Origin: Methylobacterium sp. WSM2598
GTDB taxonomy: Bacteria > Pseudomonadota > Alphaproteobacteria > Rhizobiales > Beijerinckiaceae
NCBI RefSeq assembly: GCF_000379105.1
Contig: NZ_KB900609.1
Coordinates: forward strand, 4,075,557 to 4,139,556
Length of the DNA: 64,000 bases
Direction: 5' to 3'
Shown here: in pieces, positions 36,364 through 44,693 of the stretch
How the letters are laid out: each line of letters starts with the position of its first letter
How positions within the stretch are numbered: position 1 is the stretch's first letter
Made by a program: the position numbers and the translations under genes
Notes under the pieces: generated by a model
What the model saw: the letters and a program-made list of their open reading frames with translations, nothing else
What the model was told of the DNA's origin: nothing
Databases searched by the model: none

Positions 36364-37242
36364 CAGGCGGCGCAGCTGGAAGGCCCGCCCGTCCCAGGTC
36401 GTGAACGGCGCCGTCCCGGCCCGGATCAGGCGGAAGCCGTGGGACGCGGCGAGCGCCGCCGCCTCGCGCCGGTCGCGGGCGAGGTCGCCGCGATAGGAGT
36501 AGTTCAGGACGACGAGGTCGCCCCCGGGCCGCAGCACCCGGGCGGCCTCGCGGACGTGGTCCGCCGCGAGCCCGGCCTGGACCAGGTAGGGGAAGGAATC
36601 GACCGCGAGGACGAGGTCGGCGCCCCCCGTCGGAACCGGCGCGAGGTCGCGCCCGCTGCCGAGATGCAGCGCCACGTTCGCGAGGCCGGCGCAGCGTTCC
36701 CGCGCCGCCGCGATCATGGCCGGCGCGATGTCGAGCCCGGTCACCGCGGCGACGCGGGGGGCGAGCGCCGCCGCGACCCGGCCGATGCCGCAGCCGAGAT
36801 CGACGAGCCGCGCCTCGCGCGACAGCAGGCCCCAGGCGTCGAGCGCCGCGACGATCTCCTCCGTGGCGGCGCGCAGCAGCGCCGGGCTGCCGAGGGCGTA
36901 GAGAGCGACGCTGCCCTCGGGCGAGGCCCGCGCCGCCCGGTCGAAGGCCGCGGCGAGCGCCGCGACGGCCCGCGCGCCCTCCAGCTCCTCGCCGTGATCG
37001 ACGCCGCCGAGCACCTCCCGGACGATTCCCCACGCCTGCGGGTTCGCCCGCCAGAGGTCGCGCGCCGCCGCGAGCCGGCCCCTCGCCTCCGCGTCGGCTG
37101 GGCCGGCCGCGGCCGCGAGCGCGGCCTCGACCGCCTCCGGGCCCGGGGCCCCGGCCGCGAGGTGCATCAGGGCGACGGAGGGCGGCACCTCGCCGGCGGC
37201 GAGCCAGTCGAGCCAGGCCGCGGCCTCGCCGCTCAGCTCCAT
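36361..37242 (-). CDS. Class I SAM-dependent methyltransferase
   Basis: This 293-aa protein has an N-terminal helical extension (about 1-120) and a Rossmann-like methyltransferase domain. Motif I is LVDLGCGIGRVAAALA, the acidic post-I residue is in GLDIAP, and motif II/III lie around DLVLAVDSFPYL and VLRPGGDLVVLN. The substrate is unknown. The start overlaps the GNAT gene by 10 bases, so it is the last gene of the glycan-type operon, where methylation of a sugar or aminoacyl group would fit. The gene ends in a stop codon that belongs to a repeat element. Confidence 0.85.
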   Translation of the reverse strand: MELSGEAAAWLDWLAAGEVPPSVALMHLAAGAPGPEAVEAALAAAAGPADAEARGRLAAARDLWRANPQAWGIVREVLGGVDHGEELEGARAVAALAAAFDRAARASPEGSVALYALGSPALLRAATEEIVAALDAWGLLSREARLVDLGCGIGRVAAALAPRVAAVTGLDIAPAMIAAARERCAGLANVALHLGSGRDLAPVPTGGADLVLAVDSFPYLVQAGLAADHVREAARVLRPGGDLVVLNYSYRGDLARDRREAAALAASHGFRLIRAGTAPFTTWDGRAFQLRRL

Positions 37243-38309
37243 CGCAGGCTCCGGCGGCGGTTCCAGATGTCGACCGCGCCCCACTCGTACTTGTAGGGCT
37301 CCTGGCCGCGCAGGAAGTGGAAGGCGCGCGCGCCCTCCTCCCGGGCCGCGTCGAGGGCGGCGGCGACCAGCGTCACGCCTGGGCTCTCGAAGGCGAAGGC
37401 CGGATCGAAGCCGCTGAGATAGGTGTAGACCCGCCGCCGGCCGCGCAGGGCGTACAGGATCCCGGCGACCTCGCCGGCGAGCCGCACCGCGTGGAAGCGC
37501 ACGAGGCCGGCGCGCGCGAGGCGCGGCACCGCCTCGCGGTGGAAGGCCTGCACGGCCGGGTCCGCCAGCACGCCGGCCTCCCCGCGGCTCTCCCAGCGCG
37601 CGGCGTGCAGCGCCGCGAGGCGCTCGAACAGGGCGGCCGTCTCCCGGGGCGAGGTGGCGGCCTCGACCTGGAAGCCGCCGCGCCGCAGCGAGCGGTTGCG
37701 GGCGAGCGCGATCTTGCGGCGCTTCTGCGAGGAGCAGAGGTCGGCGAGGCTCGCGGCCTCGCGCGGCAGCAGCAGCACCGGGCAGGCGACCTGGTCCTCG
37801 ACGCGCTCGGCGGCCCCCGCCGGCACCGGGAGCTGCCAGGCGGCGGCCTCGGGCGCGAGGTCCTCCAGGTCCAGGGTGGCGCAGCCGCCCCGCGCGGCCG
37901 CGATCCCCTCCGCCAGCGCCGCGCCCGCCCCGGCCGCCTCCGGGTCGAGCAGGAGGTCGAGATGGTCGCTCGGCCCGATGCCCAGCGGCAGGAGGCGCCG
38001 GCCCCGCGCGCCCTCCTCCGCGTAGAGCGGCGCGAGGCCGACCAGGCGCCCGCCCGCCCGGACCGCCACCGCGGCGAGGTCGCCGGGCCGGAACTGGCGC
38101 CACCACGGGATGAGCCAGGCCGGGGACTGGAACGGCGTCGCGGAGGGGCAGCGCCCGAACAGGTCCCACCAGTCGGGTTCGAGCCGGTCGAGGTCGGCCG
38201 CCTCGGCGAGGACGGACGCGGTGAGGGCCGGCGCCTCACGCCGCGCCGGCGAGGCGATGGGGAGCGGCCGGCCGGTCGGCGCCGCGGCGAAGCTTCTCAT
38301 AGGCGGCAA
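37233..38309 (-). CDS. GNAT-type acyltransferase, CelD/BcsL-like
   Basis: This 358-aa protein matches the GNAT variant fused in cellulose-biosynthesis CelD-like proteins. DWWDLFGRCPSATPFQSPAW begins the family pattern. KRRKIALARNRSLRRGG and the C-terminal FHFLRGQEPYKYEWG are characteristic. It probably acylates a sugar or polysaccharide precursor. The ATG at 38309 overlaps the upstream glycosyltransferase by 74 bases; an ATG at 38300 is also possible and the true start may be further in. It belongs to the five-gene minus-strand cluster. Confidence 0.84.
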   Translation of the reverse strand: MPPMRSFAAAPTGRPLPIASPARREAPALTASVLAEAADLDRLEPDWWDLFGRCPSATPFQSPAWLIPWWRQFRPGDLAAVAVRAGGRLVGLAPLYAEEGARGRRLLPLGIGPSDHLDLLLDPEAAGAGAALAEGIAAARGGCATLDLEDLAPEAAAWQLPVPAGAAERVEDQVACPVLLLPREAASLADLCSSQKRRKIALARNRSLRRGGFQVEAATSPRETAALFERLAALHAARWESRGEAGVLADPAVQAFHREAVPRLARAGLVRFHAVRLAGEVAGILYALRGRRRVYTYLSGFDPAFAFESPGVTLVAAALDAAREEGARAFHFLRGQEPYKYEWGAVDIWNRRRSLRWS

Positions 38310-39315
38310 AGTACCCTTCGATCATCGGGGCGAGGCCCGAATGTCCCGCGGCGATCCGGCGGCAGGCCTCCCGGTCGATCCGGTCGACCGAGGCGATCGC
38401 CGCGGCCATCTCCGCCGGAGTCTCGGCCAGGAACCCGGTGCGGCCCGGCTCCACCAAGTCGGCGAGGGCGCCCATCGGCGCGGCGATCACCGGGGTGCCG
38501 CAGGCCATCGCCTCGCGGGCGACGAGGGAGCTCGTCTCCGGCAGCCGCGCGGGCAGGAGCAGGCAGCGCGCCGCGTTGAGCAGGCGGCGCTTGGCCCGGA
38601 ACCCGACCGGCCCCAGGAAGCGCCGCTGCCGGTCGAGGCGCGGCGCCACCGCGCGGTCGAAGAAGTCCCGGTGCGCCGGATAGGGGAAGAGTTCGCCCGC
38701 GACGGCGAGCGGGATCCCGGCCCGGTGGGCCGCGTCGAGGGCGAGGTCGACGCCCTTCTCGGGGGCGATCCGGCCGAGGAAGAGGGCGAAGCGCCCGCGC
38801 GGGAAGCGCCCGCGCAGGGCCTCGGCCGGCACGCCGTTCGGGATCGGGTCGAGGAGGGAGAGCCCCGGCGGGGCGAGCCCGTGCTGGTGAGCCGAGACGC
38901 AGTGCAGGAAGGTGCGCGGGCGCGCCGGGCGCAGGGCCTCGGGGGCGTACCAGGAGAAGGGGGCGTGCAGGGTCGCGAGCACGGGCGGGCCGGGCGGCGG
39001 CAGGGCGGCGTGGAAGTCGATGCCGTGCATGTGGACGACGTCGATCTCCGGCCGCGCCCGCACGGCGGCCGCCACGGCCTCGGCCTGGGCCCGGCGCGCC
39101 CGGGCGATCGCCGCCTCGTCGAGGGGCCCCGTCTCCCGGGGCAGGGCGATCAGCTCGCCCCGCACCCGCGAGCCCGCGCAGGCGACGACGAGGGAGCGGT
39201 GGCCCGCCGCCACCAGGGCGGCGTCGAGGGCGCTCAGCACCTGCTCGGCGCCCCCCGCCGCGTCCGGCCCGACCGGGGCGAGGGGATAGGCGACGTGGAG
39301 GATGCTGAGCGGCAT
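38236..39315 (-). CDS. Glycosyltransferase family 4 protein
   Basis: This 359-aa GT-B enzyme has an N-terminal acceptor domain with VAYPLAPVGPDAAGGAEQV. Its C-terminal nucleotide-sugar domain carries FLGRIAPEKGVDLAL, the E-x7-E region around PETSSLVAREAMACG, and TPVIAAPMGALADL. It would transfer a sugar from a nucleotide donor to a lipid, sugar or protein acceptor. It stands 15 bases downstream of the nucleotidyltransferase gene. Donor and acceptor are unknown. Confidence 0.9.
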   Translation of the reverse strand: MPLSILHVAYPLAPVGPDAAGGAEQVLSALDAALVAAGHRSLVVACAGSRVRGELIALPRETGPLDEAAIARARRAQAEAVAAAVRARPEIDVVHMHGIDFHAALPPPGPPVLATLHAPFSWYAPEALRPARPRTFLHCVSAHQHGLAPPGLSLLDPIPNGVPAEALRGRFPRGRFALFLGRIAPEKGVDLALDAAHRAGIPLAVAGELFPYPAHRDFFDRAVAPRLDRQRRFLGPVGFRAKRRLLNAARCLLLPARLPETSSLVAREAMACGTPVIAAPMGALADLVEPGRTGFLAETPAEMAAAIASVDRIDREACRRIAAGHSGLAPMIEGYFAAYEKLRRGADRPAAPHRLAGAA

Positions 39316-39330
39316 CGCCGGGTCGCGGGG

Positions 39331-40134
39331 CTAGTCGCGCAGGACGGCGTGGAGCGGCGCGCGGCCGCCCGGCCAGCCCAAAGCCACGCGGGCGCCCGCA
39401 TCCGCCTCGCCCGCCGCCGCCTCGGCCAGGAGCCCGATCGCGGCCCGGTAGCCGTGCAGGGTGCCGACATCGACGTAGGCGGTGCCGGCGCGGATGCCCC
39501 GCGCCTCGCCGCCCGCCGCCAGGTGGGCGTTGATGAGCGTGCCGATGTACTCGTCGCGCCGGCCCCGCTGCAGCCAGAGCCGGTGCAGGTCGCGCAGGGT
39601 GCGGCCCGGCATCTTGAAGGCGCCCCAGATCCAGGACGAGGTCGCGTCCGCCCGCTTGACCTGGATCTCGCGCACGCGGTCGCCGTCGAGCACGACGGCG
39701 TCGAAGAATTCCGGCCGCTCGACCGGGAACAGCAGGAAGGAGAGGACGTCGTCGGGGCATTGCGCCAGGGCGTCGGCCGGGAACCAGACCGTGTCGGGCA
39801 GCCCCACCACCACCGGCTCGTCCTCGGCGATCAGGGGCAGGGCCCGGAAGATGGCGTCGCACAGGCCGGACGCGGCGGGCTGGACCGCGTAGGCGATCGG
39901 CACCTCGCCGTAGGCGGCGCCGTAATAGTCGAGGATGTCGGACTTGCCCGGCGCGATGACGAACAGCAGCCGGTCGGCGCCGCCGCGGATCATGCGCTCG
40001 ACGAGGTACTCGCTCACCGCGCAGGGGCGCTCGATCCCGTGATCGAGGCGGCTGCCCACCGGCAGCAGCTCCTTCGAGAAGGCGAGCGGCTGGATGCGGC
40101 TGCCGAGGCCCGCCGCCGGAATGATGCCCCACAT
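39331..40134 (-). CDS. Sugar-phosphate nucleotidyltransferase
   Basis: This 267-aa protein is of the glucose-1-phosphate nucleotidyltransferase type. The signature IIPAAGLGSRIQPLAFSKE has GSR in place of the commoner GTR, followed by LLPVGSRLDHGIE. GLPDTVWFPADAL supplies the metal-binding aspartate and VDVGTLHGYRAAI is the usual C-terminal motif. It makes an NDP-sugar for the neighbouring glycosyltransferases. Base and sugar preference cannot be decided. It begins 2 bases after the CgeB-like gene stop. Confidence 0.88.
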   Translation of the reverse strand: MWGIIPAAGLGSRIQPLAFSKELLPVGSRLDHGIERPCAVSEYLVERMIRGGADRLLFVIAPGKSDILDYYGAAYGEVPIAYAVQPAASGLCDAIFRALPLIAEDEPVVVGLPDTVWFPADALAQCPDDVLSFLLFPVERPEFFDAVVLDGDRVREIQVKRADATSSWIWGAFKMPGRTLRDLHRLWLQRGRRDEYIGTLINAHLAAGGEARGIRAGTAYVDVGTLHGYRAAIGLLAEAAAGEADAGARVALGWPGGRAPLHAVLRD

Positions 40135-40136
40135 CG

Positions 40137-41228
40137 TCAGACCTCCGCCGGGACGGCGCCGCGCGCGGACGCCGCCTGTTCGAGTGCGGCGACGAGCGTC
40201 CGGGCCCGCCGCGCGGATGCGTGCTCGTCGAGGGTGCGCTCCCGGGCCCTGGCCGCCAGGGCCCGGCGCTCGGCCTCGTCCATGTCGAGGGCGGCGACCG
40301 CCTCCGCGGTGGTGCGCGCCACCACGATCTCGCGGCCCGGCGCGAAGAAGGCGTCGAGCCCCTCCCACTCGTCCGTGATCAGCGGCGTGCCGCAGGCCGC
40401 CGCCTCGAACAGCCGCCCCGAGGGGCACCAGCCCATCGCGGCCATGGCCTGCCGGGTGACGTTGAGGGTGAAGCGCGAGGAGGCGAAGAAGGCCGGGTGC
40501 TCGGCCGGCGGCAGGTGGCGCACGAAGGAGATGTTGGGCGCCCAGGGGAAATCCGCCGGGTACTGCGCCCCGCCGATGAGGAAGCGCTGCCCCGGGCGCA
40601 GGCGCGCCGGCGCGACGAGCAGGCGCTCGACCCCGGCCTGCCGGTCCGCCGCGTAGGTGCCGAGGTAGGAGAGGTCGCAGGCGTAGTGCGGCGCGGGCGC
40701 GCCGGGCCGATGCGCGTCGGGATCGACGTGGCCGTAGAGGGGCGCCACGCGCCGCGCCCCGAGCCGCGCGCGCAGGGCGTCGAGGGCCGCCCCGCCCGTG
40801 TAGCTCAGCACGAGGTCGAAATCCCGCAGGCCCCGCGGGCCGAGATAGGGCACCGCCTCGCCCGCCTCCAGCCGCGCCAGCGTCACCGGCGTGTCGAGGT
40901 CGTAGAAGACGCTGACGGGCGCGGCGAGGGCGAGGTCGGTCGCCGCCACCGCGTCCGGGCAGTAGGAGGTGACGATCGCCGCGTCGCATTCCCGCACGGC
41001 CTCTCGGGCGCGGGCGGCGAGATCCGGCGTCCAGTCCGGATAGAGGACGAGGTCCCCGCCCGGCAGGGCGTGGAGGTCGCGGTTCTCGGCGTAGTAGGGG
41101 ACGTCGCGCTCGAAGAAGGTGACGCGGTGCCCGTCCGCCGCGAGGGCCCGGCACAGCCCGCGCCAGAGCGTCGCGTGACCGTTGCCCCAGGACGACGAGA
41201 CGGTCAGTCCGAACACGACGATCCGCAT
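40137..41228 (-). CDS. CgeB-like glycosyltransferase
   Basis: This 363-aa protein is related to spore-maturation protein CgeB-type glycosyltransferases. MRIVVFGLTVSSSWGNGHA opens a GT-B fold and FFERDVPYYAENRDL is family-typical. The C-terminal part has FASSRFTLNVTRQAM, CPSGRLFEAAACGTPLITD and an EGLDAFF segment. The ATG at 41228 starts the conserved core; the frame continues upstream without similarity. It is the first gene of the five-gene cluster. Its sugar donor is unknown. Confidence 0.85.
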   Translation of the reverse strand: MRIVVFGLTVSSSWGNGHATLWRGLCRALAADGHRVTFFERDVPYYAENRDLHALPGGDLVLYPDWTPDLAARAREAVRECDAAIVTSYCPDAVAATDLALAAPVSVFYDLDTPVTLARLEAGEAVPYLGPRGLRDFDLVLSYTGGAALDALRARLGARRVAPLYGHVDPDAHRPGAPAPHYACDLSYLGTYAADRQAGVERLLVAPARLRPGQRFLIGGAQYPADFPWAPNISFVRHLPPAEHPAFFASSRFTLNVTRQAMAAMGWCPSGRLFEAAACGTPLITDEWEGLDAFFAPGREIVVARTTAEAVAALDMDEAERRALAARARERTLDEHASARRARTLVAALEQAASARGAVPAEV

Positions 41229-41385
41229 CAGGCCCCGTCCCCCCGCCGGGATCCCGCCCCGGCCGCGACCCCAACCCACATACCTGGGGTGAGTTCCTGC
41301 CCGCGGTGAGTTCCCGCTCGCGACGGTTGCCACCGGGCCGGTTTTGCCCGACAGCCGCGGCCGGACCGACGAGGAGGAATGCGCC

Positions 41386-41601
41386 GTGTGGGAAGCCGAA
41401 GTGATCGGGGGGGCGGAGGATGCGCAGGGGCTGATCTGGGTGCGGGCGCCGCGGGACTTCCCGAACGGCCTCGACGAGCTGGTCGGCGGCCCGGTCACGG
41501 TGGGCGGGGTGGCGCGCAGCATCCTCGACGTGGTCGAGCCGGAGGACGGCGGGATGGTCCGCAAGGGGGACCGGCTCGGGCTGATCCTCGATCCGGCCTG
41601 A
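41386..41601 (+). CDS. Hypothetical protein (71 aa)
   Basis: This is a short acidic, beta-rich protein beginning VWEAEVIGGAEDAQGLIWVR and containing DFPNGLDELVGGPVTVGGV. The GTG at 41386 has GAGGAGGAA about 7 bases upstream and is preferred to earlier in-frame starts. The composition and the valine/glycine rhythm suggest a small barrel-like domain, but no family is recognised. It is divergent from the glycosyltransferase cluster. The following 243 bases (41602-41844) have no visible feature. Confidence 0.6.
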   Translation: MWEAEVIGGAEDAQGLIWVRAPRDFPNGLDELVGGPVTVGGVARSILDVVEPEDGGMVRKGDRLGLILDPA

Positions 41602-41844
41602 GCCCGCGGCGGGGCCCCGCCTTCGCGGGCGCGCCGGCCGGGCGGCCGCGTCGGCTCGTGCCGCGCGTCGGGATCGGCAAGCCGGCCGTCACCTCACGCC
41701 GCGCGGCGGCGGGCGAGCTCCCGCAGGGGCGGCGCGCCCGCCCGGGAGATCACGCGCCGCCGCCGCGCCTGCGCCATCCCCGCCCTTGTCAGGCTTCGCC
41801 GGGAATGCCATCGGCCGGGCAAGGCTTTGCGGGGCGAGGGCGTG

Positions 41845-42474
41845 ATGGATTGGGTGGAAGCGATCGGCTACCTGGGCACGGCCCTGACGGTGGCCTCCTC
41901 GGCGATGACGACGATGATCCCGCTGCGGATCGTCTCGATCCTCAGCAGCATCGCGGTCATCATCTACGGCTGCCTCGTCGGCAGCGTGCCGACGGTGCTG
42001 ACCGAGGTGATCCAGATCCCGTTCAATGCCTGGCGCCTCTACGAGATGATCCGGCTCGTCAGGGACGTCGAGAAGGCCGCGGGGGGCGACCTCTCCCTCG
42101 ACTGGCTCAAGCCCTTCGGCACCTCGCGCCGCTTCAAGGCCGGGGAGGTGCTGTTCCGGATGGGCGATCCGGCGAGCGAGATGTTCTACGTCGAGAGCGG
42201 CCGCTTCCGGATCGAGGAGCGCGGCATCGACATCGCGCCGGGGGCGATCGTCGGGGAACTCGGCATGCTCTCGCCCGGCAACGTCCGCACCGCCTCGGTG
42301 GTCTGCGCCGAGGACGGGGTCGCGCTCTGCGTGCCCTATTCGGAGGTCAAGCAGCTCTACTACCAGAACCCCGAATTCGGGTTCTATTTCCTGAAGCTGA
42401 CGAGCGAGCGGCTGTTCCAGGGAACCGGGCAGGGAGGGCCGTGCGGGGCGACGCCCGAGCCCGAGGTCGCCTGA
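41845..42474 (+). CDS. Membrane-anchored cyclic-nucleotide-binding-domain protein
   Basis: This 209-aa protein has two N-terminal membrane helices (about 8-30, GYLGTALTVASSAMTTMIPL, and 33-55, IVSILSSIAVIIYGCLVGSV). A cNMP-binding domain covers about 85-190 (FKAGEVLFRMGDPASEMFYV, IVGELGMLSPGNVRTASV). The phosphate-binding cassette has GELGML but lacks the usual RAA arginine, so cAMP/cGMP binding is uncertain. No output domain follows, so it may regulate a partner at the membrane. The ATG at 41845 is preferred to 41827. Confidence 0.82.
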   Translation: MDWVEAIGYLGTALTVASSAMTTMIPLRIVSILSSIAVIIYGCLVGSVPTVLTEVIQIPFNAWRLYEMIRLVRDVEKAAGGDLSLDWLKPFGTSRRFKAGEVLFRMGDPASEMFYVESGRFRIEERGIDIAPGAIVGELGMLSPGNVRTASVVCAEDGVALCVPYSEVKQLYYQNPEFGFYFLKLTSERLFQGTGQGGPCGATPEPEVA

Positions 42475-42502
42475 CCCACGGGGCGCATCGAGAGAGGTTT
42501 GG

Positions 42503-42916
42503 ATGTCGGATTTCACCCTCGACCCGCGGCTCGCCGCCGACACGATCGCGGTGGGCGACCTTCCGCTCTGCAGCGTGCTCCTCCTCGACGATGCCCGCTT
42601 CCCCTGGCTCGTCCTGGTGCCGCGCCGGGAGGCGGTGAGCGAGCTCACCGACCTCGCCCCGCGGGAGGCGGCGGCCCTGATGGAGGAGATCCGGGTCGCG
42701 ACCCGGGTCATGCTGGACCTCGCCAAGCCCGACAAGGTGAATGTCGGGGCGCTCGGCAACGTGGTGGCGCAGCTCCACGTCCACGTGGTCGGGCGGTTCC
42801 GCTCCGATCCGGCCTGGCCCGGCCCGGTCTGGGGCCACGGCACCCGCGCGCCCTACCCGCCCCACGCCGCCGCGCAGCTCGTCGAGCGCGCCCGGGCGCT
42901 GTTCGCGGCCGCGTGA
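42503..42916 (+). CDS. HIT-family nucleotide hydrolase
   Basis: This 137-aa protein has the histidine-triad motif AQLHVHVVGR near residue 90 and the N-terminal half DARFPWLVLVPRR typical of HIT proteins. It would hydrolyse nucleoside phosphoramidates or dinucleotides such as Ap4A. The GAGAGG before the ATG at 42503 is a likely ribosome-binding site. It follows the cNMP-domain gene by 28 bases and precedes nudC by 81, so three nucleotide-related genes may form one unit. Confidence 0.9.
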   Translation: MSDFTLDPRLAADTIAVGDLPLCSVLLLDDARFPWLVLVPRREAVSELTDLAPREAAALMEEIRVATRVMLDLAKPDKVNVGALGNVVAQLHVHVVGRFRSDPAWPGPVWGHGTRAPYPPHAAAQLVERARALFAAA

Positions 42917-42997
42917 GCGCCGCCCCTCTGTGATTTCGCCGCAATGTGCGCGTCGATGCGGTCGACCCATCGCCGGATCACGCCCTGAGGAGATCCC

Positions 42998-43915
42998 GTG
43001 ACGACGCCCCTCGACCGCCTCGGCTTCGCCCAGAGCCTGCTCGTGCGCCACTCCGCCGAGCGCACCGGCCCGACCCCGACGCTCGCCGACCATCCGGAGG
43101 CCGGCCTGCTCCTCTTCGCGGGCGAGGTGCCGGTGCTGCGGGCGGCCGGGGCCGCGGCGAGCGCGGTGCTGTCGGTCGCCGACGCCGCGCGCGTCCCCAC
43201 GCCGGCCCCGCTCCTCTTCCTGGGGCGGATCGGCGAGCGGCCGATCTTCGCCGGGGCCCTGCCGGCCGAGGCCGGCGCGGGTTTCGCGGAGGATCCGGCC
43301 TACCGCCTGCTCGACCTGCGCGCGGTCGCGGTCGAGGGGGCGGTGCCGGCGCCGGAACTCGGCCTCCTCGCCACCGCGAAGTCGCTCCTGAACTGGCACG
43401 CCCGCCACGGCTTCTGCGCCCAGTGCGGCGCGCCGACCGCGCTCTCCTGCGGCGGCTTCCGGCGCGACTGCGCGGCCTGCGGGGCGCAGCACTTCCCGCG
43501 CACCGATCCGGTGGTGATCATGCTGGTGACGTGCGGGGACCGGTGCCTGCTCGGGCGGCAGGCGCGCTTCGCCCCCGGCGTCTATTCCTGCCTCGCGGGC
43601 TTCCTCGAGCCGGGCGAGACGATCGAGGACGCGGTGCGCCGCGAGACCTTCGAGGAGGCGGGGCTGCGGGTCGGCGCCGTGCGCTACCGGGCCTCCCAGC
43701 CCTGGCCCTTCCCCTCCTCGCTGATGATCGGCTGCGAGGGCGAGGCCCTCGACGAGGCCCTGACCCTCGATCGCGACGAATTGGAGGATGCCCGCTGGTT
43801 CTCCCGCGAGGAGGTGCGGGCGATGCTGGAGCGCCGCCACCCGGACGGCCTCCTCACGCCGCCCCCGATGGCGATCGCCAACCTCCTGGTGCGGGGCTTC
43901 GCGGACGGGTTCTGA
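42998..43915 (+). CDS. nudC: NAD(H) pyrophosphatase / RNA decapping hydrolase
   Basis: NudC cleaves NADH, and NAD-capped RNA, into mononucleotides. The 305-aa protein has the four-cysteine zinc ribbon CAQCGAPT...CAACGAQH, the Nudix box GFLEPGETIEDAVRRETFEE-AG (Gx5Ex7REUxEExGU) and the NudC-specific SQPWPFPSSLM. The start is GTG at 42998 with GGAG 6 bases upstream. The TGA stop is the first three bases of a repeat element whose tail is tandemly amplified. Confidence 0.94.
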   Translation: MTTPLDRLGFAQSLLVRHSAERTGPTPTLADHPEAGLLLFAGEVPVLRAAGAAASAVLSVADAARVPTPAPLLFLGRIGERPIFAGALPAEAGAGFAEDPAYRLLDLRAVAVEGAVPAPELGLLATAKSLLNWHARHGFCAQCGAPTALSCGGFRRDCAACGAQHFPRTDPVVIMLVTCGDRCLLGRQARFAPGVYSCLAGFLEPGETIEDAVRRETFEEAGLRVGAVRYRASQPWPFPSSLMIGCEGEALDEALTLDRDELEDARWFSREEVRAMLERRHPDGLLTPPPMAIANLLVRGFADGF

Positions 43916-44215
43916 TCCGGGATCGGCTTGATGAAGCCGATCCCGGATCGCGAGCCTGCGCGGCGCCTGAGCGCGGCGCCTGAGCGACGCCGACATCCGC
44001 ATGGCCGACATCGGAGATGGCGAAGCCATCAACCGGATGGCGCATGCCAAGCCCGCGCGGCGCCTGAGCGAAGCCGACATCCGCATGGCCGACATCGGAG
44101 ATGGCGAAGCCATCAACCGGATGGCGCATGCCAAGCCCGCGCGGCGCCTGAGCGAAGCCGACATCCGCATGGCCGACATCGGAGATGGCGAAGCCATCAA
44201 CCGGATGGCGGATGA
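43913..44215 (+). repeat. Stop-codon hairpin element with tandem tail modules (locus C, after nudC)
   Basis: The nudC TGA opens an almost perfect palindrome with GATCCGGGATCGGCTT arms and a 4-base loop. Behind it the tail module is repeated: two full 84-bp units (44001-44084, 44085-44168) and a partial third to 44215. Units contain ATGGCCGACATCGGAGATGG and GCGGCGCCTGAGCGAAGCC. Because 84 is a multiple of three, one frame stays open, but I see no translation signal. This is the largest member of the family in the window. Confidence 0.92.
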
Positions 44216-44273
44216 GCCGCCGGCGGAACCGGTCCCGCGCCCGGGGACGGCCCGTCCGCCGGGCCGATGCGCG

Positions 44274-44693
44274 CTATCGCAGCACCAGCTTGCCGTCGCC
44301 GTTCAGATCGATCGTGTTGAACGTCCTCACGTACTCATCGTCGAAAGTGTCGGTCAGCAGGTCGAGATCGAAGCCCCGCAAGGTGATCTTGTTTCTCCAC
44401 GGGCTTTTGTCAAGAAAATCGACCCCGACCTGGACGTTGTTGATCTTCTTCAGGGTGTGCTCGGCCAGCCAGGCCTTGCACGCCGCCGGGTCGCCCATCT
44501 CCTCCTTGCTGGGATACTTGGCTGGCGCGTCGCCGGCCGGCACGATGTAGATCTCCTTCACGAACTGGAGGCTGGCCCTCATCCCCCTGTGTTCATACAT
44601 CCGGGCGACCGATCGAAAGAACGTCTCGATGCGATCCAGAGCCTCGTCGGTGATGAACAGCTCCGGCGTCTCGCTCAGCTGATGCAAACTCAT
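44274..44693 (-). CDS. Hypothetical protein (139 aa)
   Basis: The ATG at 44693 has GGAGGGAA about 8 bases upstream. The product begins MSLHQLSETPELFITDEALD, appears helical in its first half, then ends with a strand-rich part including DFLDKSPWRNKITLRG and NTIDLNGDGKLVLR. The DLNGDGK stretch resembles a single EF-hand loop, which may be chance. No signal peptide or membrane span is seen and no family is recognised. Base composition is lower in GC than its neighbours, which could mean horizontal acquisition. It lies between a repeat array and a highly folded spacer. Confidence 0.7.
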   Translation of the reverse strand: MSLHQLSETPELFITDEALDRIETFFRSVARMYEHRGMRASLQFVKEIYIVPAGDAPAKYPSKEEMGDPAACKAWLAEHTLKKINNVQVGVDFLDKSPWRNKITLRGFDLDLLTDTFDDEYVRTFNTIDLNGDGKLVLR

